Assembly: GCF_021044755.1 (NCBI RefSeq)
Contig: NZ_JAJNOR010000005.1
Location: forward strand, 248,001 to 312,000
DNA from: Lientehia hominis
Lineage (GTDB): Bacteria; Bacillota; Clostridia; Lachnospirales; Lachnospiraceae
DNA length: 64,000 nt
Direction: 5' to 3'
The position numbers and the translations under genes were made by a program. Every line of letters starts with the position of its first letter. Position 1 is the stretch's first letter. Below the pieces are notes generated by a model. The model did not search any database, was not told the DNA's origin, and was given only the letters and a program-made list of their open reading frames with translations. Positions 42,198 to 49,254 of this stretch are shown piece by piece.

Positions 42198-43364
42198 TTA
42201 TTCTCCAGACTCAGCCGGCCTGCTCCGCCTGGGCGGTTTCGGCCCAAGGAACTGATAAAAATACGTCTTCATCATCCCATTATAAATCTTCCTGTTCTTA
42301 TCCGCTTTTTTTCCAATATATTTCTCCGCGTCTTCATAGGCCGTTATGATATAGGCCGACCAAGAATCCAACAGAGCAATTCTCTCTCCGATCGTACGGT
42401 AAAGACCTGGCAGACTTTCTTTTTCTTCCATTCTCTCTCCGTATGGAGGGTTTGTGATCAAAAAACCATATTTTTTCGGATGGCTCATCAGGGCCACGTC
42501 CCTTTGCTGAAAGTGAATCAGATGATCCACTCCTGCCAGCTGGGCGTTCTCCCTGGCTGCTTTAATTATTTCCCCATCCACATCATATCCCTGGATATCG
42601 GTTTCTACAGTCAGATCCACGGCCTCCCTGGCTTCCTCTCTGGCGCCGTTCCATTCCTGCTTCGGAATCAGATTTTCCCATTCTTCCGCACAAAAGGTCC
42701 TGTTTATGCCGGGGGCGATATTGGCTGCCATAAGAGCCGCTTCTATGGGAAATGTACCGCAGCCGCAAAAAGGATCCACCAGAATCCTGTCTTTCTTCCA
42801 CGGGGTCAAAAGAATCAGGGACGCCGCCAGCGTCTCCGTGATCGGGGCTTTGCTGGCAAGCTTCCTGTATCCGCGTCTGTGAAGAGAATCACCGCTGGTA
42901 TCCAAAGTGACCGTGACCATATCCTTCATTAAAAACACACGAATGGGATAGGCAGCCCCACTTTCTCCAAACCAATTTATATGATAGGTAACCTTAAGCC
43001 GTTCCACGATCGCCTTTTTCACAAGGGACTGGATATCGGACGGACTGAACAGCTTACTCTTGATAGAAGTGGCCTTTGTGACCCAGAATTTTCCGTTTAC
43101 GGGAATATACTCCTCCCAGGGAAGCTTCTTTGTCTCATCAAACAGCTCTTCAAAGGTGAGCGCGCGAAAGCTTCCCACTTTGAGAAGTACCCTCTCGGCC
43201 GTCCTTAAGCCGATGTTGGCCCGGCAGATGGCTTCCGCATCTCCTATAAAAGTCACACGGCCATCCTCCACCTGACTGATTTCATATCCCAGATCAATAA
43301 TCTCTTTTTTTAAGACTGTCTCCAGACCAAAGTGACAAGGGGCGATCAATTCATAAGTCTTCAT
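42198..43364 (-). CDS. THUMP-domain class I SAM-dependent RNA methyltransferase (RlmL N-terminal-like)
   Basis: This 388-residue protein probably methylates a guanine in 23S rRNA. It has an N-terminal THUMP RNA-binding region (CHFGLETVLKKEIIDLGY, VEDGRVTFIGD) and a methyltransferase domain with DPFCGCGTFPIEAA, DVDGEIIKAARENA for SAM binding and the catalytic NPPYGER motif. The start at 43364 has AGAGGAG. It lies 2 bases upstream of the protease gene, whose ribosome-binding site is in its last codons. Confidence 0.93.
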   Translation of the reverse strand: MKTYELIAPCHFGLETVLKKEIIDLGYEISQVEDGRVTFIGDAEAICRANIGLRTAERVLLKVGSFRALTFEELFDETKKLPWEEYIPVNGKFWVTKATSIKSKLFSPSDIQSLVKKAIVERLKVTYHINWFGESGAAYPIRVFLMKDMVTVTLDTSGDSLHRRGYRKLASKAPITETLAASLILLTPWKKDRILVDPFCGCGTFPIEAALMAANIAPGINRTFCAEEWENLIPKQEWNGAREEAREAVDLTVETDIQGYDVDGEIIKAARENAQLAGVDHLIHFQQRDVALMSHPKKYGFLITNPPYGERMEEKESLPGLYRTIGERIALLDSWSAYIITAYEDAEKYIGKKADKNRKIYNGMMKTYFYQFLGPKPPRRSRPAESGE

Positions 43365-43434
43365 CCGGTACTCCTCTGTATGGCGCATGCGCCCAAAATT
43401 CATAGTACCATTTTAAAGCCTTCCCCGTCTGCTG

Positions 43435-43719
43435 TCAATGCTCAAATCCGCCCACTGCCGCTTTGACATGATAGCCTTTTTCCATCAATTCCTTACCCGC
43501 CAGCATCGCCGTGCCGCCTCTTTCACAATAAAGCAGCAGCAATTTCTGCCGGGGAAGCATAGGGCGTGCTTCCTCCAAATACTCATATGGTATATTCCAT
43601 GCTCCGTCTACGTGCCCTTCACGGAACTGTTCTCTGCTTCGAAGATCTATAATTATACAATTTTTGTCATTTTTATACTTTTCTATCTCGCGAAAAGCTA
43701 TTGTTTCCAGCTCTTTCAT
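43435..43719 (-). CDS. Single-domain rhodanese-like protein
   Basis: This 94-residue rhodanese domain has the family strand IIDLRSREQFREGHVDGAWNIP and the active-site loop YCERGGTAM with the catalytic Cys near residue 69. It could move sulfur as a persulfide. It lacks signal and partner domains. The leader GGTGAAAAAAG is a modest ribosome-binding site. The stop lies 70 bases before the methyltransferase start, and they may be cotranscribed. Confidence 0.9.
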   Translation of the reverse strand: MKELETIAFREIEKYKNDKNCIIIDLRSREQFREGHVDGAWNIPYEYLEEARPMLPRQKLLLLYCERGGTAMLAGKELMEKGYHVKAAVGGFEH

Positions 43720-43829
43720 CTTTTTTCACCATACTTTTACTTTCTCCCTATCCTACAATATAAGATATTCCTATTTCCGCAAAATGCCACCCGCAAATTA
43801 TGTATGGATGCCCGAAGGCATCCAGGTTT

Positions 43830-44057
43830 TTAGTAGTCAGAGTTCTTCTGGCTGCAGTTCTGAGAATTGTTCTGAGAGCTATTCTGAGAGTTGTTTTTCT
43901 GAGAATTGTTCTGAGAACTGTTCTTCTGGGAATTATTCTGGCTGTTGTTCTTCTGGCTGTTTTTCTGGCTGTTCTGAGAATTGTTCTGGCTGTAATTCTG
44001 AGAGCAGTTCTGAGAGCAGTTTTCCTGGTTATTGGAATAATTCTTGGTATTTGCCAT
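43830..44057 (-). CDS. Asn/Ser/Gln-rich repeat protein with cysteines
   Basis: This 75-residue protein begins MANTKNYSNNQENC and then consists almost wholly of Gln-Asn/Lys-Asn-Ser repeats (QNNSQKNSS-type units), with Cys at four spots (CSQNCSQN, NCSQK) and the end SDY. The ATG has a very strong TAGGAGGGATGTCACC leader, so I believe it is translated despite low complexity. No hydrophobic part, no signal. I infer an unstructured protein; spore coat or assembly functions are only guesses. The repeated DNA is coding and not a CRISPR array. Confidence 0.75.
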   Translation of the reverse strand: MANTKNYSNNQENCSQNCSQNYSQNNSQNSQKNSQKNNSQNNSQKNSSQNNSQKNNSQNSSQNNSQNCSQKNSDY

Positions 44058-44143
44058 GGTGACATCCCTCCTAAAATAAATTTATCTTGCGTACTTAGTA
44101 TCTCTGTATTTTGAGTTTTTATGCTTTTGGGGCCAGAAATTTC

Positions 44144-44172
44144 TTGACTTTTTTACAGGCGCTTATTATAAT
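44144..44172 (+). promoter_or_regulatory. Promoter of a candidate small RNA
   Basis: TTGACT (44144-44149) and TATAAT (44167-44172) are separated by 17 bases on the plus strand. No convincing gene with a start and ribosome-binding site follows before the terminator at 44247-44292. Confidence 0.75.
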
Positions 44173-44178
44173 CGAACT

Positions 44179-44292
44179 AGGAAAAATGATTTTCCTTCAA
44201 ATCTTTTTCCTGATTCAACCCCTTATTAATTATTTATACTCCCCTCAAAGAGAAAACCATTGCTCCCCTTTGGTTTTCTCTTTCTTTTTTTA
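44179..44292 (+). ncRNA. Candidate orphan small RNA with C-rich segments
   Basis: A near-consensus promoter and a strong terminator frame about 114 bases. The predicted RNA starts with a hairpin AGGAAAAATGATTTTCCT (44179-44196). A mostly single-stranded stretch with CCCCTT and CTCCCCTC follows, then a terminator stem (AAAGAGAAAACCA / TGGTTTTCTCTTT, 44247-44283) whose loop is TTGCTCCCCTT, ending in CTTTTTTT. Exposed UCCCC segments that can pair with ribosome-binding sites are typical of Gram-positive regulatory RNAs. A 60-codon open frame across it has no ribosome-binding site. The remaining gap 44293-44412 shows nothing further. Confidence 0.55.
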
Positions 44293-44412
44293 ATCTTTCT
44301 GAATTTTTTATGAGCATACTTGATTTATTTGTCAAAATATGAGATTCTAATGATAACGCATATAAGGCAGACTGAATTATCGCTGCCGTTATTGAATATA
44401 GAAAGGATCGAC

Positions 44413-44913
44413 ATGACAAAAGCCGAGTTTTTGGATACTTTGAGAAAAGCTCTGAACGGCCAGGTATCTCCTGGCGTGACCACAGAAAATCTCAATTATT
44501 ATGATTCTTATATTTCCGGTGAGGCCCGCAAAGGCCGCAGCGAACAGGACATATTGGACGAGCTGGGTGATCCGAGACTGATCGCCCGGACTATTATAGA
44601 TGCCGAAGGCGGACCGGCATCCTACGAATCGGGCCGCGGTCCCAGCTATGACAGTTATGGTTATTCCTATAACGATTCGGACGTTTCAGACAGCGATGTT
44701 TCGGAAAGAGACAGCCGGGGAGCTTTCCGTCAGAAAAGCTTCCATGTTAATAAATGGGTCGTATTTGGTATTCTATTCCTGGTATTATTTATCATCCTGA
44801 GTGTTCTCTTTTTCATGTTTAAGACCATATTCAAGCTCTTGTTCTCTTTTCACGGAATCTGGTTCTGGATCATCATACTATTCATCATCTTTTCCTTAAC
44901 CAGGCGAAGGTGA
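44413..44913 (+). CDS. DUF1700/HAAS-domain membrane protein
   Basis: This 166-residue protein begins MTKAEFLDTLRKALNG and has the HAAS motif ARKGRSEQDILDELGDPRLIARTII, a small helical domain common beside PadR-type regulators. A Ser/Tyr/Asp-rich linker (65-105) leads to two C-terminal TM helices (about 112-134 and 145-160) and a basic tail. The start is chosen at 44413, where GAAAGGATCGAC precedes the ATG. Function unknown; family members are often linked to envelope stress. It is followed 31 bases later by dtd. Confidence 0.85.
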   Translation: MTKAEFLDTLRKALNGQVSPGVTTENLNYYDSYISGEARKGRSEQDILDELGDPRLIARTIIDAEGGPASYESGRGPSYDSYGYSYNDSDVSDSDVSERDSRGAFRQKSFHVNKWVVFGILFLVLFIILSVLFFMFKTIFKLLFSFHGIWFWIIILFIIFSLTRRR

Positions 44914-44944
44914 CCAATATGGATCTCATAAGAAAGGATAAAAT

Positions 44945-45379
44945 ATGAAGGCAGTGATTCAGCGTGTATCAGACGCTTCTGTCACCGTAGAAGGTGAAAT
45001 CGTCGGACAAATTGGAAAAGGCTACCTTGTTCTGCTGGGCGTAGGGCAGGAAGACAGCCGTGCCGATGCGGACCGGATCGTAAAAAAAATGATCAATCTC
45101 CGGATTTTCTCCGATGAAAATGGCAAAATTAATTTATCTCTTCTGGATGTGCAGGGTTCTCTCCTCGTCGTGTCCCAGTTTACTTTATATGCAGACTGCC
45201 GCCACGGCAACAGGCCCGGCTTTACTCTCGCAGCAAAGCCGGAACTGGCATGTGAACTCTATGAATATTTTGTAGCCAAATGCCGTGAGACAGTACCCAA
45301 TGTGGCCCATGGCACGTTCGGAGCCCATATGGACGTATCCCTCACCAATGACGGACCATTTACCATCATTCTGGAATAA
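44945..45379 (+). CDS. dtd: D-aminoacyl-tRNA deacylase
   Basis: This 144-residue enzyme frees D-amino acids from mischarged tRNA. Conserved stretches are MKAVIQRVSDASVTVEGE, YLVLLGVGQED, VVSQFTLYADCRHGNRPGF (catalytic SQF and GNRP with the cis-Pro) and AHGTFGAHMDVSLTNDGPFT. Full length. A GAAAGGATAAAAT leader precedes the ATG. Its end overlaps the convergent phosphatase gene by 14 bases. Confidence 0.97.
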   Translation: MKAVIQRVSDASVTVEGEIVGQIGKGYLVLLGVGQEDSRADADRIVKKMINLRIFSDENGKINLSLLDVQGSLLVVSQFTLYADCRHGNRPGFTLAAKPELACELYEYFVAKCRETVPNVAHGTFGAHMDVSLTNDGPFTIILE

Positions 45380-46091
45380 ACACAGCGACAGCCGACAGGT
45401 TGTCGCTTTTTTCATCCATTCTTCTGCCGATGCGCGCCAGCATATATGAAAGCCATGTCTTTGGCGTTCCTGATTTTAAAAGGTCTGTCAGCATTTCATC
45501 CTCCCAGACATTTTCCCAAAAACCATCCGTACACAAAAGAAACGCTGAGCCGGCCGGACTTCCCTCCTGTCTCATGATATCCGGACGGACCATCTCTGTT
45601 CCGCCCAAGGCCCTCAGCACTTTATTTCGGTCCTCGTGGAATCGGATCTGTTCCTCCCCGATTTCTCCGGCCAGGGCCGCCATCTGGGAAACACTGTGAT
45701 CCAACGTGCGAAACCGCAGAAATCCATTCTGAAACCAGTACAGCCTGGAATCTCCCACATGTACTGCCGCCCATTCTTTTTCGCCACAAACAAGGGACAC
45801 AAAGGTAGTCCGCATTTTCTGCCGCTCAGTTTGTCTGTCCCGTATGATCCGGTTTGCTTGTTCCAGAAGACTGCGGAGATTCTCTTCGGTAATCTGAGGG
45901 GTTTCCCGGAATCCCTGAACAAATGAACGCACCGCCGCGTCCGAGGCCTCGGCTCCTCCTCCGTGTCCGCCCAGGCCGTCTGCCACCGCGGCCAGAAATC
46001 CGGTATCTGTTTCCTCATAAAAAATCGTATCCTCATTGTATTTTCTGCTCCCTTGAAAGGAGCAGCCTGACGCTCTAGCTCTCATGCCCAT
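45366..46091 (-). CDS. PP2C-type Ser/Thr phosphatase, cytosolic
   Basis: This 241-residue single-domain phosphatase removes phosphate from Ser/Thr in proteins using two metal ions. Metal ligands are in AAVADGLGGHGGG, HVGDSRLYW, FLLCTDGFWE and KSDNLSAVAV. The N-terminal GCSFQGSRKYNEDTIFY contains the ED pair. It has no membrane segment, unlike the other PP2C in this cluster. It is the last gene of the kinase cassette, 9 bases after the PrsW-FHA gene. The likely targets are proteins phosphorylated by the kinase at 49255-51795. Confidence 0.92.
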   Translation of the reverse strand: MGMRARASGCSFQGSRKYNEDTIFYEETDTGFLAAVADGLGGHGGGAEASDAAVRSFVQGFRETPQITEENLRSLLEQANRIIRDRQTERQKMRTTFVSLVCGEKEWAAVHVGDSRLYWFQNGFLRFRTLDHSVSQMAALAGEIGEEQIRFHEDRNKVLRALGGTEMVRPDIMRQEGSPAGSAFLLCTDGFWENVWEDEMLTDLLKSGTPKTWLSYMLARIGRRMDEKSDNLSAVAVFIPE

Positions 46092-46100
46092 ATTCCCCGC

Positions 46101-47507
46101 TTAATTCCTCACCTCAAACACCTCATGCCCCATGTAAAACTGCTGCCCGCTCTGTAAAAGCACCTGTTCCCCAGTATTCAAACGCCTGCCGTCTCCCAAG
46201 AAAGTCCCGTAGGTCGAACCGCAATCAGACAGAAAGAAGTTCCCGTTTTTCAGCTCCAGAATGCAGTGTTTCCGGCTGATTCCCGGAATTCCGGATGGAA
46301 ATACCAGATTACAGACGGACGGTTCTCGTCCGAATACCAACTGTCCCGGCTGACAACTGATAGTCTGTCCCGCATAGACACCTCCGATGCCAACTAACAT
46401 GGCCGGCCCGGATCTGGATACTGCCTGCTCTCCCGCCGCTGCTGATAAAGGAGCGGCAGCCCGCGGCCGGCCGTATCCCGCCGGTATGGAACCATAGCTG
46501 TTGGTGATATCCACGATCTGGCGAATCCCCTTGTTCATAATCCAGAACAATGCCACCCATGCGGCTACGGTCAAAAGCACATAGGACAGATCTCCGACTA
46601 TCGGAAGCGGAACCAAGGAAATCCCGGAATTCCATATAAAATGCAGTACCACGGATATAAAGAAATATTTTAAGAAATTGAGGTCTATAAAATGCGGCCC
46701 TTTCAGCGGCTCTCTTCCCTTTACCATGGCCAGGGCCCCACCATAGATGGCCGCCCATACCACATGGCCGCCCGGAGACAGCACTCCCCGAAGCACGACT
46801 GTAGCCGTGCCATATACTTCTCCTCCCACAGCCGCATAGTCAAATGCATAGCCCAAAGATTCTATGGCAGAAAAGCCTGCCCCTACGGCACCGCCAATCA
46901 ATATGCCGTTCAGAATATACTTTTTGTCTGATTTTCTCAGAAAAAAAGCCAGCGCCAGCAGTTTGGCCGGTTCTTCACAGAAAGCGGCAAAGGATGCCGT
47001 CTCCGTGGATATCACCTGGAACAAGATCATGGAAATGAAAAAGGACAGGACTCCTCCGGCCAGAAACATCAGTATCACTTCATACAGCGGGATATTTCTC
47101 GGTATATTCATCTCCCAATAAAACAAAAGCGCCGTTATAGGCATGATAAAAGAGCCGACTGTCATAAACGCGGCATAGGATCTCATATAAGAAGACATAA
47201 AATATAGGACGACCGTCAGGATGATGCCGACTATGCCGACCCAGGCAAATACCCACGGCTTCCGCCATTCCCGCAGCATCTCATCTTCCCTGGGCGTAGT
47301 CTGCTGCGTCCCGGCCATAAACAACCGCTCACCGTCAGACTTTGGATGCTTTTTAAAAACATCAGAAAAAATATCTTTAAAATGTAAACCGGACGCTGCC
47401 GCCTTTCCAAAAAATTCTGTATTTCCTCCGTAGCGGACGCTGCTGCTGCAATGAGGACATCGGTCCGCCCCTTCCGGAATCGGGTTCCCGCATCTGGAAC
47501 AATTCAT
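46101..47507 (-). CDS. Zinc-ribbon / PrsW-type membrane protease / FHA fusion protein
   Basis: This 468-residue fusion has an N-terminal zinc ribbon (Cys3, 6, 17, 20), about eight TM helices in 85-345 that carry the PrsW-type metalloprotease signature, and a cytosolic FHA domain (380-468). The PrsW motifs are EEPAKLLAL, then HVVWAAIYGG and HFIWNSGI with candidate metal-binding His. The FHA motifs are FGREPSVCNLVF, ISRKHCILEL and DCGSTYGTFL. PrsW in Bacillus starts cleavage of the anti-sigma factor RsiW. FHA binds phospho-threonine, so the protease may be recruited or switched by the cassette's kinase. AGGAGG leader. Confidence 0.9.
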   Translation of the reverse strand: MNCSRCGNPIPEGADRCPHCSSSVRYGGNTEFFGKAAASGLHFKDIFSDVFKKHPKSDGERLFMAGTQQTTPREDEMLREWRKPWVFAWVGIVGIILTVVLYFMSSYMRSYAAFMTVGSFIMPITALLFYWEMNIPRNIPLYEVILMFLAGGVLSFFISMILFQVISTETASFAAFCEEPAKLLALAFFLRKSDKKYILNGILIGGAVGAGFSAIESLGYAFDYAAVGGEVYGTATVVLRGVLSPGGHVVWAAIYGGALAMVKGREPLKGPHFIDLNFLKYFFISVVLHFIWNSGISLVPLPIVGDLSYVLLTVAAWVALFWIMNKGIRQIVDITNSYGSIPAGYGRPRAAAPLSAAAGEQAVSRSGPAMLVGIGGVYAGQTISCQPGQLVFGREPSVCNLVFPSGIPGISRKHCILELKNGNFFLSDCGSTYGTFLGDGRRLNTGEQVLLQSGQQFYMGHEVFEVRN

Positions 47508-47519
47508 CTGCTTTTCCTC

Positions 47520-48668
47520 CTATTCACACTGTAAGATCACCGCTGTAAAATTATCCTGGCCGCTCCGTCTGTGTGAAAGAACCATAGCCTGCAGATCCTG
47601 AGCCATCACCGCCGCATCCTGGACCGCCGCTTTCAATATCTCTTTCTCTGATATCGTTCCGAACACGCCATCCGACATGAGCAGAATTTTATCTCCCGGC
47701 AGAAGCGGAAGGCCGTGTATGTTTCGGTCTATCTTTTCCAACGGCTCTATTCCAATATAGCTGGTCAGAGCGTGCCTTTGAACATTTTCTCTGGCCTCTT
47801 TTATGGGAATCTCTCCTCTTGCCGCCATTTCATCCAGTTCTGAACCATAGGTATGCTCCCGATTGAGGATGGTCACTGTTCCGTTCCTCAGTAGACAAAT
47901 CCGGCTGTCCCCCACGGAAATAAAATACAGCCGGCCTGCATAGATCCAGGCAGCCACCACAGTGGATCCACTTTGCTCATGACTCGTTCCCAGAAAACGC
48001 AGCGCCTCCCTTTCCGCATTCTGCACCATCTGCAAAAGCTCCATAGGAATTTCTCGTTCTCCGCGGAATTCCTCTCTATTCCCTTCTTCAAACCGGCTCA
48101 TCATGGAAGAGGTCACGATCGCGCTGATCCTGGCTCCATTAGAAAGACCTCCCATTCCATCTGCCACAACGGCAAAAGATCCTCTTTTTTCACACAGTGT
48201 GCTGTTGGTCACATCGGAGATTGCAAAGCTGTCCTGCTGCTCTTCTCTGCCGCCGATATGATGCAGATTTCCTATGTGAGATACCGTCACCGGGACCGGA
48301 GGGCAGGCCGGCATCCGCACATCGGCGGCCCGGCCCAGTTCTTCGCCTTCTGAACTGTCCTCACACTCCCGTACGCTTCTTTTTTTTCTAAAAAACGCCC
48401 TGTACAAGAGCAAGGCAGCCAAAAGAAGCAGAATACCTGCTCCCAAAAACCAGATCCAGGCAGAGCTGATTCCGTTCCCCTTCCCCTTTGGATCTCCTTC
48501 CCCAGGTTCAGAAGCTGTTTCCAGGGCCTCCGCAGGTCCCGCTTCTTCACCTTCGCTTCCCGCTTCAGCAGAGCTCTCCTCTCCGGCCTCCGTTCCAAAA
48601 GGGGTACCAGACAGCCAGTCATCCGCCGTACCGGCGCCCAGGAACATTATGCCTATTTTTTCTCCCAC
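47520..48668 (-). CDS. Membrane-anchored PP2C-type Ser/Thr phosphatase
   Basis: This 382-residue protein has an acidic N-terminal segment (about 15-60, Glu/Ala/Gly rich), one TM helix (about 66-88), a basic stop-transfer RKKRSVRE and a PP2C domain (about 125-382) with FAVVADGMGGLSNG, ISVGDSRICLL, LLMSDGVFG and GQDNFTAVIL. I pick GTG at 48668, since GGGGAGGAG lies 6 bases upstream; a longer ATG frame starts at 48686. It overlaps the FHA gene by 16 bases. The catalytic domain is on the cytosolic side if the N-terminus is outside. It should oppose the kinase. Confidence 0.9.
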   Translation of the reverse strand: MGEKIGIMFLGAGTADDWLSGTPFGTEAGEESSAEAGSEGEEAGPAEALETASEPGEGDPKGKGNGISSAWIWFLGAGILLLLAALLLYRAFFRKKRSVRECEDSSEGEELGRAADVRMPACPPVPVTVSHIGNLHHIGGREEQQDSFAISDVTNSTLCEKRGSFAVVADGMGGLSNGARISAIVTSSMMSRFEEGNREEFRGEREIPMELLQMVQNAEREALRFLGTSHEQSGSTVVAAWIYAGRLYFISVGDSRICLLRNGTVTILNREHTYGSELDEMAARGEIPIKEARENVQRHALTSYIGIEPLEKIDRNIHGLPLLPGDKILLMSDGVFGTISEKEILKAAVQDAAVMAQDLQAMVLSHRRSGQDNFTAVILQCE

Positions 48669-49237
48669 TGAAACTCCTCCCCGCATAATGGCATAAACAT
48701 CAGCGTTGTATTCCCCACCTCCAGCCGGTCAAAGGCTTTCAGCTCGTGGATCATCAACAGCGGCTCTCCGTTCAGATAGATGATATTCTGTCCGGTTCCG
48801 GGCGCGGCATAGAAAGCCTTGTGACGATCGTCATAGCTCACGATTCCCTGATTTTCCCTGGAGACAGCTTCGTCATGGGGCAGACAGACGTCCATTTTAG
48901 AACTGCGTCCGATAAAGTTATTTCCGCTGTGAAGATGGTAATCCTTTCCTTTCTCAGTTCCGTCGACGCACACCAGCCAGCCGACCACCGGATTTATCCC
49001 TGTCTTCTGCTGTATGACCGCAACTGTTTTCTGTCCTTCCTCCGGCTGCGCCTCCTGCCTTGGAGGAATCTTATAGCCTCCTCCTTCCTCCTGTCTCACC
49101 GGCATCGTAGCGCCGACGTTCGGCTGAGCAGACGTCCCATTCACATTCGCATTTGCCGACGCCCCCTGACAATACGGACATTCCGTATAAAGAGCCGGAT
49201 CATAAAAGTGCCCGTTTGGACAGCGCTTCATTTCCAT
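48653..49237 (-). CDS. Zinc-ribbon FHA-domain protein
   Basis: This 194-residue protein has a short zinc-binding motif (CPNGHFYDP, ECPYC), a disordered Gln/Pro/Glu-rich linker (30-75) and a C-terminal FHA domain with NNFIGRSSKMDVCLPHDEAVSRENQGIV and LNGEPLLMIHEL. FHA domains bind phospho-threonine; the usual SRxH reads SREN here. The ATG at 49237 is chosen because AAAAGGAGG lies 8 bases before it; a GTG 21 bases further up is less likely. It lies directly after the kinase gene and is a probable kinase substrate or adaptor. Confidence 0.88.
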   Translation of the reverse strand: MEMKRCPNGHFYDPALYTECPYCQGASANANVNGTSAQPNVGATMPVRQEEGGGYKIPPRQEAQPEEGQKTVAVIQQKTGINPVVGWLVCVDGTEKGKDYHLHSGNNFIGRSSKMDVCLPHDEAVSRENQGIVSYDDRHKAFYAAPGTGQNIIYLNGEPLLMIHELKAFDRLEVGNTTLMFMPLCGEEFQWEKK

Positions 49238-49254
49238 TTTTCCATTCCTCCTTT

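Noticed and set aside
43840..44050. Short repeats suggesting a CRISPR array
   Set aside because: The repeats are about 6-30 bases, irregular and keep reading frame for an NSQ-rich protein; there are no unique spacers and no cas genes.
44111..44293. 60-codon plus-strand frame in the candidate small RNA
   Set aside because: It begins before the promoter, has no ribosome-binding site and covers the terminator hairpin.
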